A DNA stretch of 10,197 bases from JANOGU01 sp964499865 (GCA_964499865.1 CAZCPY010000110.1:1-10197), one strand, 5' to 3'. Positions 1 through 7,300 are shown, counted from the stretch's first letter. Numbers and translations are program-made. Notes: a model not told the origin generated them from the letters alone.

Positions 1-344
1 AAGGGGAAATCGAAAGGGGGCATCACGCCTCAGGCCCGAGTTGCGCAACAACGCCACTTTCGCGGCGAAGGGGTCGACATGCGCCCCGTCAAGGCACCGC
101 CGGCCGGCAGTCCGGCGGACGCGGGGGAAGACGCGGCGGTCACGGGCCTGACCGCGCCGTCCCGGCCGACGTGGGTCAGGGGGCCAGGGGAGGGGCCGCA
201 CACGGACAGGCGGCGCGCGCGCTGCCCGCGGGGCCGGGCAGGGGCACATCCGGCTGTGGCTGGCCGAACCCGCGGAATTGCTTGCGGTGCGCGGCGCGGA
301 ATGCGACGCTTCCGGCATTGCCCGATGCAGTCTTGGGGATCGCC
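1..344. other. Left intergenic region without a supported gene
   Basis: I see no convincing gene in these 344 bases. Frames that stay open encode Arg/Pro/Gly-rich, low-complexity peptides, as expected from chance in GC-rich DNA. A 7-bp inverted repeat (CCGCCGG at 97-103, CCGGCGG at 112-118, 8-nt loop) could form a hairpin but has no T-run. The region presumably carries the promoter of the downstream two-gene unit, but I cannot point to convincing -35/-10 boxes. A minus-strand frame running off the left edge (about positions 1-100) has locally protein-like composition but no clear start, so I do not call it. Confidence 0.5.
335..339 (+). promoter_or_regulatory. Ribosome binding site for the 638-codon gene
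   Basis: GGGGA lies 5 nt before the ATG at 345. It supports this start over the in-frame GTG at 171, whose extra 58 residues would be low-complexity Gly/Ala/Arg sequence. Confidence 0.5.
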
Positions 345-2278
345 ATGCCGCTTGATGCCGCGCGACTGGACGAGTTGAAGACCAGCATCGCCTTTGCCCG
401 CAAGCGGCCGCTGGCCTTTGGCCTTTGCCTCGGCAAGTCGCCCGAGACGACGATCCTTCTCAATCACAAGACCAAGGACCCCGAGGTCATCGGCCGCCAG
501 GCCAAGAAAGAGGGCGAGACGACGAAGCTTGCCTTCGGGATGATGTCGGTCGAAGGCAAGGTCATCAACCTCAGCTGCGCGGGCGACGTGATCCCGGGTC
601 TGGCCCGCAAGACCAGGGAAATGCTCAAGGCCGCAGGGCTCAAGCTCAAGGTCCGCATCCTCGACGCCGANNNNNNNNNNACGCCGAGGGCAACCTGATG
701 GAGGAGCATGGCGAGCCGGAGGACGAGGAAGGCGAAGCCGCCGCCCCGGTCGCCGCCGCCGACCCCGCGCCTGCCCCTGAAACCCAGGAAGACCCGCAAA
801 GGGCGAAGTGGACCGAAACCAGGCCCAGGGTGGAAGAGGCGCTGGCCAAGGCCGCGGCCAGCAAGGGGCCGGACCTGGCGCAGGCAAGGGCCGCCTGGGC
901 CAAGGCGGCCCCGCTGGCCGAAGCCGGGGACTACGCCGCCGCCCTGGGCATGGCCAACGAGACCGCGCGCCTGATCGCCGCGGCCATCGGCACCGCACGC
1001 GCCGCCAGCGACGCCGCGGCGCGCTGGCAGGCCGCGGCCGCGCAACTGGCGCCCGCCCTTTCAGGCATCGCCGCGGCAACCACGCCCGAGGCCAGGAAGA
1101 TCTTGGCCTACTGGTCCTTTGCCCAGTCCAAGGCGCTGGCGACGGTGCCCGACTTCCCCTCTGCCCTGACCGCGGTAGAGACCCTGGGCAAGATGATCAA
1201 GGCGTACCGCGCGGTGACCGCCCCGCCCAAGACCTCGCCCGAGGCGCCCCCGGTCACGCCCGAGCAGAACGCGCGGCTGGACGCCATGAAGCCCGAGGAA
1301 CTGGCCAGGCAGGACCTGACCGTCGGCGACACCAAGACGCTGTTCTCCAGGGACTACATGCTCAGGCTGAAGGATGCGAAGATCCCCGGCGAGGGCAGCC
1401 CAGATCTCAAGAAGCTGATGCAGGAACTGGCCAAGGGCGAACTGCCTGCCACCCGGCGGCAGGCGTTCATGCGGGAACTGGCGCAGGTCGTGGGCCCCAG
1501 GGTCGCCTGGGAAAAGCTCGACGCCGACTATGGCCGCTTCCTGGTCATCCAGAAGCAGCAGGCGGCGATCAAGGCGCAGAAGAAGAAGGAAGACGTCCCG
1601 CCGCTGGACGAGGCCAAGCACAAGGACTTCATGGCCTCGCGCGGGCAGCTGATGTTCGGCAAGGTGCTGTCCGACGCCTTCGGCATCCACGAGGTCTTCG
1701 CCGCCATGCTCAGCCCCACGGGCGGGCTGGTGGGGGCGGGCAACGACTCGCTGCACCTTGATCCCGACAATCCGGTGGGCATCCACGGCACCGTGCACGA
1801 CGCGGCGGGATACCTCGCGAGCTATCACGACGAAGGGCCGGGCTACAATTATCTCGAAGACGACGTCGAGGCCGTGCTGTCGGTCACGCCGCTGCCCGAC
1901 TACCTGCTGGGGCAGCTTTCGGGCGTCAGCTTCTGGGCCAGGGAGGCCGGGCCCGCCTACGTCGAAAAGCGCATCGACGAGGCGGTGGTCACGGTCGAGA
2001 AAAAGCTGAAGTCGGCCCGCGACGCGGTGGCGACCGAAGTGCAGAAGAAGATCGCCGAAGCGCGCAGGAAGGCCGAGGAGGCCAAGGCCAGGGCAGTCAA
2101 GCTGGCCGAGGCGGCAGAGAAGAAGGCGATGGACATCGCCCGGGCGATGGATGAGGCCGGGGAAAAGGCCAAGAAGGCTGCCGTCGAGACCTTCGACACG
2201 GCCTCCAGGAAGGTCGGCGAGATCGCGGACGAGGCCAGGAAGAAGCTCGAAGACGCCTGGAACAGCATCTGGGAATAA
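345..2278 (+). CDS. Unrecognised protein with a phospholipase A2-like His-Asp/Asp motif, split by an assembly gap
   Basis: I do not recognise this protein as a whole. The frame from 345 runs into the N gap (671-680) and continues in a different frame after it. The flanks share ACGCCGA (664-670 and 681-687), and collapsing them gives one frame of 638 aa; numbering below assumes this. Residues 1-109 are a small mixed alpha/beta region (start MPLDAARLDELKTS). About 110-150 is an acidic, Ala/Pro-rich linker, and 150-240 is Ala-rich helix. Near 455-502 it has G458-A-G-N461, then H479-D480, then D501. That matches the calcium-loop, catalytic His-Asp and distal Asp spacing of parvovirus VP1 phospholipase A2 as I recall it. 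Residues about 533-638 are a Lys/Ala/Glu-rich helical tail. No signal peptide or membrane helix is visible. Nearly half of its Arg codons are AGG, unlike the transporter genes. The next gene starts 3 nt downstream. The coding call is firm; lipase activity is inference. It could instead be a structural or scaffold protein with a chance motif. Confidence 0.8.
671..680. other. Assembly gap (10 N), probably an unmerged overlap
   Basis: Ten undetermined bases are flanked by the identical heptamer ACGCCGA on both sides. Removing the Ns and one heptamer copy (17 bases) joins the two reading frames exactly, giving ...ILDAEGNL... with no frame error. The Ns therefore probably hide no missing sequence, although a true gap of unknown length cannot be excluded. 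Confidence 0.75.
1730..1864 (+). other. Phospholipase A2-like active-site segment
   Basis: This part of the 638-codon gene encodes VGAGNDSL, then NPVGIHGTVHDAAGYL, then YNYLEDD. The Asn of GAGN (codon 1742-1744) is 18 residues before the His (1796-1798). The Asp at 1799-1801 follows directly, and another Asp (1862-1864) is 22 residues after the His. In adeno-associated virus 2 VP1, recalled from memory, GPFN is followed 18 residues later by H75-D76 and then D97. The spacing is identical, and some neighbouring residues agree (an Asn in the middle, Ala and Tyr after HD, a Tyr/Asn pair before the last Asp). No cysteines are present, as in the viral enzymes. Function is inferred from motif spacing only. 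Confidence 0.5.
1958..2275 (+). other. Lys/Ala/Glu-rich helical C-terminal tail
   Basis: The last roughly 106 residues of the 638-codon gene are almost entirely Ala, Lys, Glu, Asp and Arg, with hydrophobics spaced every three to four positions and no proline. This predicts a long amphipathic helix or coiled coil, like apolipoprotein- or LEA-type segments. It could bind a membrane surface or oligomerise. It ends with aromatic residues (AWNSIWE). Confidence 0.6.
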
Positions 2279-2281
2279 GCC

Positions 2282-3067
2282 ATGGCCATTGCGGTGCATC
2301 CGTCCGAATTCGCCTATGCCTTCGCCTTCGCCCGGGCCGAGGCCATCATCGGCTGGGGCAAGGACCCGTTCCAGCCCGAGGGTGCAGTCGAAGGCTGGCT
2401 GGAAGGCGGAGAGCGGCGCCTGACGGCGGCAGGCCGGCTGACCGGTGATCCGGCGGCGGGGCTGAACTTCACCGACGAGATGACCTCGGCGGTCCTCGCG
2501 CTGGTCAATCCCGACCTTGTCCTGATGGCGCAGCGCAAGGCGGGCGAGGGCGTGCAGAGGCTGACTGTCCACGTTTCGGGCGACGATTTCGTCGGCCTGA
2601 CGCGCGAGGCGGACGGGATGTTCGACCTGACGCTTTACGGCGATCTTGCTGCCGCGGCGGTGGCCTGTTCGGTCTTCGTCGGCGCCTCGGAGGCGCCGCC
2701 TGACCATGAGGCGCGCGTCGATACCGACAGGGCCGCGATGGACGAGGTCCGCCGCCTGGCGCGCGAGGGCGAGATCGACGAGGCCGCCACCGCCCTGGCC
2801 GGGCTCGGGCTCGACAAGGCCGACGCCCGCTCTGCCGTGCGCGGCCTGTTCTCGCCGCGGGATGCCGGGGTGGTCAGCGTGCTCTACTGCCGCAACAACG
2901 CCGTCCTCGACGCCGAGACCTTCACCGTCATGACCAACGCGCAGGACCAGACCTGGATCGTCTTTCCGCCCGCCAGCCTCGACGGCCCGATGGTCCTGGA
3001 GCGCAGCTCTGCCGCAGCGCTGACCGCCCGCATCGTGGTCGGCGTCGCCGCCCGCCAGGCCCGCTGA
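2282..3067 (+). CDS. Unrecognised 261-aa protein, partner of the upstream gene
   Basis: I cannot assign a family. The ATG follows the upstream TAA by 3 nt, with a GGGAA Shine-Dalgarno-like stretch inside the upstream gene's end, so the two genes are almost certainly co-transcribed and translationally coupled. The protein has no signal peptide and no membrane segment. Residues 1-60 are helical with Gly. Residues 66-120 alternate polar and hydrophobic like a beta-sheet (for example RLTVHVSGDDFVGLTR). Residues 142-190 are charged helices, and the end returns to strands (TWIVFPPASLDG). The layout loosely recalls EspG-type secretion chaperones, but this is an impression and not a match. Plausible roles are chaperone, adaptor or immunity partner of the upstream protein. 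It is followed by a convergent intergenic region, so it ends the unit. Confidence 0.8.
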   Translation: MAIAVHPSEFAYAFAFARAEAIIGWGKDPFQPEGAVEGWLEGGERRLTAAGRLTGDPAAGLNFTDEMTSAVLALVNPDLVLMAQRKAGEGVQRLTVHVSGDDFVGLTREADGMFDLTLYGDLAAAAVACSVFVGASEAPPDHEARVDTDRAAMDEVRRLAREGEIDEAATALAGLGLDKADARSAVRGLFSPRDAGVVSVLYCRNNAVLDAETFTVMTNAQDQTWIVFPPASLDGPMVLERSSAAALTARIVVGVAARQAR

Positions 3068-3343
3068 AGCCGCCGCCGCCGTGCCCGCCGCCGACCGTCC
3101 GTGCGCGGCCTTTCGCCGGGGGTGCAGGTCGCGGACGGGCCGGGACTGACGCCGGGCCCGCTCCAGCATCTTCTCAAGGCACGGCATTGACATAAAAAGA
3201 AATCGTGCTTCGCCGCATCGTCCGTAAAGTCGATGGCGTGCCGTGAACGCTCCACCACCGGGCGGATGATTTCGGCACCGGGCCCGAACCAGCCGCGGCG
3301 CAGCGTTTCGTCGCGGGCCGGAGCGACGCGACGACCCTGCCGG
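3068..3343. other. Convergent intergenic region
   Basis: Neither strand carries a supported gene here. It receives transcripts from both sides. GC-rich inverted repeats that could stop the plus-strand unit lie at 3095-3101/3132-3138 (CCGTCCG/CGGACGG) and 3136-3141/3155-3160 (CGGGCC/GGCCCG); they overlap, so only one can form, and neither has a T-run. An AT-rich island (3186-3204) stands out from its surroundings. Confidence 0.5.
3194..3235 (-). terminator. Possible terminator of the polyamine-type importer operon
   Basis: Read on the minus strand, a weak 5-bp inverted repeat (CATCG/CGATG at 3216-3220 and 3231-3235) is followed after about 12 nt by the T-rich run ATTTCTTTTT (3203-3194). The T-run is striking in this GC-rich DNA, but the stem is short and too far from it for a classic intrinsic terminator. 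It is placed correctly, about 110 nt after the last gene's stop. Confidence 0.25.
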
Positions 3344-4132
3344 TCAGTCGTTGCGATAGAAGAACTGCTCGGTGCTTTTCAGGCTGGTCAGCGTCACCAC
3401 CACGAGGACCGCCGCCAGCACGTAAAGCCCGGCCGCCGCCGCGACTTCGGGCGGGGGCGGGCCGCGCAGGCTGGCGAACATCGCGATCGGCAGGGTCTGG
3501 ATGTTGATGGTGTAGAGGAGAAGCGAGATCACGAACTCCGAGATGCCAAGGACGAAGACCATCAGCGTGCCCGACAGGATGCCGGGCATGATCCCCGGCA
3601 GGGTGACGAAAAGGAAGGTCTGCACCTTTTCCGCCCCAAGCGTCGCCGCCGCCTCCTCCAGCCGGGGGTCGAGGCTGAAAAGCGAGGAGGCGACCGAGAA
3701 CATCAGGAACGGCAGGTTCACCACGGTGATCCCGACCGAGATCGGCCAGAGCGACCCCAGCGATCCCATCCAGGTGAAAAGCGCGAGGAAGGCGAAGGCC
3801 GAGGCGATCAAGGGCGTCGCCACGCCGAGGATCATGAAAAGGCCCAGCGGAAAGCGGAAGCGGAAGCGGAAGCGCACCAGAGCGATGGCCGCAGGAACCC
3901 CGGCGATCAGCGACAGCACCACGACCTGGAAGCCGACGATCAGGCTGCGCCCCAGGGCCGCGCGGATCTCGCCGTTGCCGATCAGCGCGCGGTAGGGGTT
4001 CAGGGACAGGCTTTCGGGCGGGAAGGTCAACCGCTCGCCGCCGCTGACCGAGGCCAGAAGGACGATGGCGAGCGGCACCGCCACCAGCAGGATGACAAGC
4101 GCCACCGACAGGCGGATCACCGGACCGTTCAT
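3344..4132 (-). CDS. ABC transporter inner-membrane permease, PotC-like
   Basis: This is the second permease of a spermidine/putrescine-type importer, 262 aa and normal for PotC proteins. It forms the inner-membrane channel with the PotB-like gene product. The first helix is at residues 5-28, and about five more follow. The cytoplasmic EAA loop that docks on the ATPase is visible at 159-180 (EEAAATLGAEK...LPG). The start is the ATG at 4132, overlapping the upstream gene's TGA as ATGA. GGAGG lies 8 nt before it (4141-4145), so translation is coupled. The frame is open further upstream, but that stretch lies inside the PotB-like gene. Oddity: residues 87-94 are (Arg-Phe)4 encoded by a 6-bp tandem repeat, in the short charged stretch after the second helix. 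It is the last gene of its operon. Confidence 0.93.
   Translation of the reverse strand: MNGPVIRLSVALVILLVAVPLAIVLLASVSGGERLTFPPESLSLNPYRALIGNGEIRAALGRSLIVGFQVVVLSLIAGVPAAIALVRFRFRFRFPLGLFMILGVATPLIASAFAFLALFTWMGSLGSLWPISVGITVVNLPFLMFSVASSLFSLDPRLEEAAATLGAEKVQTFLFVTLPGIMPGILSGTLMVFVLGISEFVISLLLYTINIQTLPIAMFASLRGPPPPEVAAAAGLYVLAAVLVVVTLTSLKSTEQFFYRND
3851..3874 (-). repeat. 6-bp tandem repeat, four copies, coding (Arg-Phe)4
   Basis: Four consecutive hexamers, read on the plus strand as AAAGCG then GAAGCG three times, lie in frame inside the PotC-like gene. They encode RFRFRFRF on the minus strand. Copy-number change would add or remove two residues without shifting the frame. Confidence 0.85.
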
Positions 4133-5082
4133 GCCGCCATCCTCCGCTGCCGACGCCGCAGCCTGAGCCAGCCGAGGAAGAGAAGCCCCGGCAGCACCAC
4201 GACCAGGGTGGAGACCACCAGCAACAGCAGGCTGAACGCCGAGCCGAGGTAGAGGTTCTGCTGCAAGCGGTAGATGTCGCCGATCACGTTGGCGACGAAG
4301 GGCAGCCGCCCGAGGCCAAGGATCGCCGGCATGTCGTATTCGGCGATGTTGAGGAGGAGAACCACGACCAGCGCCGCCACGATGCCGGGCCACGAAAGCG
4401 GGATCACGATATGCGCCCAGATCCGCGCGGGCGAGGCGCCGAGCGTCGCCGCCGCGCGTTCGAGGTTCGGGTCGATCCGCCGCATCGCCGGCATGATCAG
4501 CAGCGTCGCCAGCGGGGTGGAGACCTGCATCATGCCGATGAAGACGCCCAAGGGCGTGCCGAGCAGCCCGCCATCCTCGATCCCGAAGAGGCCCGCCACC
4601 CAGCCCGCCATGCCCCGGTTCGCCAGGATCAGATACCAGGCGAAGGTGCGCACGATCTCGCCCATCAGGAAGGGCACGAGCAGCAGCACAAGGAGCGTCA
4701 CCCTGAGCGCGCGGCGCGGCGTGCGGATGATGACATAGGCCAGCGGCAGCCCCAGAAGCACCGCCCCGGCGGTCACGGTCAGCGACAGGAGCAGCGTCCG
4801 CAACAGCGTCTGCTGGTAGAAGGGGCCGGAGGGCGGCTCGAACAGCAGCAGATACTGCTGGGCCGAAATCCCGCCCTGCTGCATCAGGAAGCTGTCATAG
4901 GCGTGGATGCTGAGCCAGCCGAGATAGATCAGCCCGACCGCAAGGACGCTGACCAGAAGGATGGCGGGCAGCATCAGCACGTAGGGTTGCAGCCGACCCA
5001 GACGGCCGGGGCGCAGGATGCGGCCCGCGCCGATCAGCCCGTCGATCAGCCGCCAGCGCAGACCCGAATAGCGTTCAGCCAT
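4129..5082 (-). CDS. ABC transporter inner-membrane permease, PotB-like
   Basis: This is the first permease of the spermidine/putrescine-type importer. It has 317 aa with a cytoplasmic N-terminus of about 32 residues and a first helix at 33-58. The binding-protein-dependent permease region starts near 90. The EAA loop is at 208-228 (ERAAATLGASPARIW...IP), matching the one in its partner permease. The tail is strongly basic (RLRRRQRR), as expected on the cytoplasmic side. The start at 5082 overlaps the ATPase stop by 8 bp (ATGGCTGA). A good Shine-Dalgarno GGAGG sits 6 nt upstream (5089-5093). Its stop overlaps the PotC-like start. It would form a heterodimeric channel with that protein. Confidence 0.93.
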   Translation of the reverse strand: MAERYSGLRWRLIDGLIGAGRILRPGRLGRLQPYVLMLPAILLVSVLAVGLIYLGWLSIHAYDSFLMQQGGISAQQYLLLFEPPSGPFYQQTLLRTLLLSLTVTAGAVLLGLPLAYVIIRTPRRALRVTLLVLLLVPFLMGEIVRTFAWYLILANRGMAGWVAGLFGIEDGGLLGTPLGVFIGMMQVSTPLATLLIMPAMRRIDPNLERAAATLGASPARIWAHIVIPLSWPGIVAALVVVLLLNIAEYDMPAILGLGRLPFVANVIGDIYRLQQNLYLGSAFSLLLLVVSTLVVVLPGLLFLGWLRLRRRQRRMAA

Positions 5083-6184
5083 GACCGGCCTCCACCGCCC
5101 AGACCTTGTCGCGCGGCCAGGTCAGCCAGACCTTCGCGCCGACCGGGATCTCGCCCGTCCGGCTGGCCAGTCGCACGGGGCGGTCGATGCCGGGGGCGGT
5201 GACCTCGTAATAGACCGTCTCGCCCTCGAAAAGCCGCAGCGCCACCTCGCCCGCAAGGCTGGCGGGACCGGCGGGCGCCGTTGCCATCCCGATGTCCTCG
5301 GCGCGCAGGATCGCGGTGGCGGCGCGGCCCTCGGCAACCGTGCGTTCGGGGGTGACGGCGATCCGCGCGCCGCCGGGGGTGACGACCGCCGGTCCGTCGG
5401 GACCGCCCGTCAGCACGCCGTCGATCACATTCGCCCGGCCGAGGAAATCGGCGACGAAGCGGCTCGCGGGGCGGCGGTAGAGCGTCTCGCCGCTGCCGAC
5501 CTGCATCAGCTTGCCGTCGTTCATCACCCCGACCCGGTCGCTGAGCACCATCGCCTCGACCTGATCGTGGGTGACGTTGATGATGGTCACGTCGATCTCG
5601 CGGTGCAGGCGGACGATTTCCAGCTGCATCTCCTCGCGCAGCCGCTTGTCAAGCGCGCCGAGCGGCTCGTCCAGAAGCAGGAGCCGCGGATTGTAGACCA
5701 GCGCCCGGGCCAGCGCCACGCGCTGCTGCTGGCCGCCCGACAGTTCGTGCACGCGGCGTTCGGCGATGTTCGGCAGGCGCACGATGTCCAGCGCCTGCGC
5801 CACGCGGCGGCCGATGCCGCCCTGCGGCTCGCGCCGCATCCGCAGGGGAAAGGCGATGTTGTCGAACACGCTCATGTGCGGAAACAGCGCCAGCGACTGG
5901 AACACCATGCCGATGTTGCGCTGGTGCGTGGGCACGTCGCGGACGTCGCGCCCCTCGATGGTCAGCGTGCCGCCGTCGATGCCGGTCAGTCCGGCGATGG
6001 CGCGCAGGATCGTGCTTTTTCCCGACCCCGAGGGACCGAGCAGGGTGAAAAGCTCGCGCGGACGAATCTCGAGATCGACATGGTCGATGGCGTTGTGCGA
6101 CCCGTAGGACTTGACCACCCCGGCCAGCCTGACGATCGCAGGCTGGCCGGCGGCGTCCGGCGCCGGCATCGGATGGGCGGACAT
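5075..6184 (-). CDS. ABC transporter ATP-binding protein, PotA-like
   Basis: This cytoplasmic ATPase powers the importer. It has 369 aa, typical for the PotA/MalK-type group. The nucleotide-binding domain shows Walker A GPSGSGKST (50-58), Q-loop Gln96 in VFQS, signature LSGGQQQR (148-155), Walker B LLLLDEP (168-174), D-loop GALD (176-179) and switch His206 in VTHDQ. Every key residue is intact. From about 240 to the end it has a beta-rich regulatory domain of the TOBE type, as in polyamine, iron and phosphonate importers. The start at 6184 lies 9 nt after the binding-protein stop. No strong ribosome site is seen, so translation is probably coupled. It overlaps the PotB-like gene by 8 bp. Confidence 0.95.
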   Translation of the reverse strand: MSAHPMPAPDAAGQPAIVRLAGVVKSYGSHNAIDHVDLEIRPRELFTLLGPSGSGKSTILRAIAGLTGIDGGTLTIEGRDVRDVPTHQRNIGMVFQSLALFPHMSVFDNIAFPLRMRREPQGGIGRRVAQALDIVRLPNIAERRVHELSGGQQQRVALARALVYNPRLLLLDEPLGALDKRLREEMQLEIVRLHREIDVTIINVTHDQVEAMVLSDRVGVMNDGKLMQVGSGETLYRRPASRFVADFLGRANVIDGVLTGGPDGPAVVTPGGARIAVTPERTVAEGRAATAILRAEDIGMATAPAGPASLAGEVALRLFEGETVYYEVTAPGIDRPVRLASRTGEIPVGAKVWLTWPRDKVWAVEAGHG

Positions 6185-6193
6185 GGGCCGGGC

Positions 6194-7300
6194 TCAGCGC
6201 TGGATCGCGGCGCTGTAGGCGGCCTGCCAGCGATCCCGGTTGCGCGCCTCGACATCGACCGGCACGACGATGCCGTATTCGGCGATTTCCTCGGGCGTCA
6301 CCGGGAAGGCGGCGTCGCCCTTCATGAAATCAGGCACCGGCGCCTTGAGGTTGACCGGGGTTTCGGCGATCCCGGCGGCGATCTTGCCCTGGTTCTCGGC
6401 GGTCAGCGCCTCGGCGACGAACATCTGCGCCCAGTAGTTCACATCCTCGGGCAGGCCGGCCGCGACATAGATCGATTCGGTGGACACCACCGCGCCTTCG
6501 GTCGGGACCACCCATTTCAGCCCCTCGACCTCCATCGCGGTGCCGACCAGCGTGATGCCAAGGCTGACCTCGCCCGCGCCGATCCCGGCGATGAACTCCT
6601 CCTCGTCGCCCGCGGCACCGATGTTGGCCTTGAGCCCGGCGATCTTGTCGAACACCGGCGTCAGGTCGTCCTTGGCGGGGTCGAGCCCCATCGATTTGGC
6701 CAGCGGGAAGAGGAGCGAGGGGAAGGTGTTGGTGACGAAGAGCTTGCCCTCGTATTTCGGATCGAACAGGTCGTTCCACGAGATGCTGTCGGGCAGCGTG
6801 ACCTGCTTCGGGTCATAGACCACGGGCTGCGAATAGGCCGCGACGTTGACGTAGTTCGTGGCGCCTTCGGGCAGCGCGAGGGGGCCGAGTTCATCCTTCG
6901 CGGCGATGAAGGCCGTGTCGAAGGGGGCCGACAGGCCCTGGACCTGCGCGGCATAGGCCATCGATTCGATGGTCAGGACCACATCGACCGGCGGGCGGGT
7001 GCCGGCACCGACGCTTTGCGCGATCTTGACCTGGACCTCGTTGAAGTCGGTCACGTCGAATTCCACCGGAATGCCGGTCTTGGCGGTGAAGCTGGCCGCC
7101 ACGCTGTCGGCATAGGTCGTGCGCCAGGGCCCGCCCCAGGTCCGCACCACCAGCCGCTCGGGCTTGGTCGCGGGTTCCATCGGCAGTTCCGAGGCAAGGG
7201 CGGGCACCCCCGCCAGAGCCGTCGCCGCGACGATCACCGCCGCGAGGCAGTCGCGCCGCGCGATACGGCGGAAAGCCAGTCCGTTTGCAAGTCTGTCCAT
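6194..7300 (-). CDS. Periplasmic solute-binding protein of a spermidine/putrescine-type importer
   Basis: This is the first gene of the importer operon, 368 aa. It should capture the substrate in the periplasm and hand it to the two permeases. The N-terminus has basic residues (RRIARRD, 11-17), a hydrophobic stretch (19-33) and a likely cleavage site after ALA (34-36). The Arg-Arg pair before D-C-L is weakly Tat-like, but ordinary Sec export is equally possible. Mature sequence starts with a beta-strand (LVVRTWGGPW), typical of PotD-like binding proteins. Family membership rests on this fold pattern and the gene order. The substrate (polyamine, amino-acid derivative or other) cannot be told. 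I prefer the ATG at 7300 over the GTG just before it because AGGGGG (7306-7311) is 5 nt from the ATG but only 2 nt from the GTG. Confidence 0.9.
   Translation of the reverse strand: MDRLANGLAFRRIARRDCLAAVIVAATALAGVPALASELPMEPATKPERLVVRTWGGPWRTTYADSVAASFTAKTGIPVEFDVTDFNEVQVKIAQSVGAGTRPPVDVVLTIESMAYAAQVQGLSAPFDTAFIAAKDELGPLALPEGATNYVNVAAYSQPVVYDPKQVTLPDSISWNDLFDPKYEGKLFVTNTFPSLLFPLAKSMGLDPAKDDLTPVFDKIAGLKANIGAAGDEEEFIAGIGAGEVSLGITLVGTAMEVEGLKWVVPTEGAVVSTESIYVAAGLPEDVNYWAQMFVAEALTAENQGKIAAGIAETPVNLKAPVPDFMKGDAAFPVTPEEIAEYGIVVPVDVEARNRDRWQAAYSAAIQR

Noticed and set aside
1..100. Minus-strand frame running off the left edge (HVDPFAAKVALLRNSG)
   Set aside because: It looks partly protein-like, but its upstream part is Arg-rich and it has no clear start or ribosome site. 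Too short to support.
171..344. GTG at 171 as the start of the 638-codon gene
   Set aside because: It would add 58 low-complexity residues. The ATG at 345 has a Shine-Dalgarno-like GGGGA and begins a protein-like sequence.
1796..1801. The HD pair as part of an HD-domain phosphohydrolase
   Set aside because: That family needs further His and Asp residues in a helical pattern (H...HD...D) over about 100 residues, which I do not see. The PLA2-like spacing fits better.
3186..3192. TTGACA as a promoter -35 box
   Set aside because: There is no acceptable -10 box 16-18 bp downstream, and no plus-strand gene follows.
1061..3193. A 710-codon minus-strand open frame opposite the two unknown genes
   Set aside because: The plus-strand frames have tight spacing, ribosome sites and protein-like composition. 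The opposite frame is a Gly/Arg/His-rich shadow.
2884..3258. Minus-strand frame starting MVERSRHAIDFTDD, considered as a transposase remnant
   Set aside because: The first 30 residues look protein-like, but the rest is Arg/Pro/Gly-rich and runs into the 261-aa gene on the other strand. No transposase motif or terminal inverted repeat was found.
3233..4252. A 339-codon plus-strand open frame opposite the PotC-like gene
   Set aside because: It is antisense to a clear permease and has no recognisable domain; its Arg/Gln/Asp/His-rich composition is typical of a shadow.
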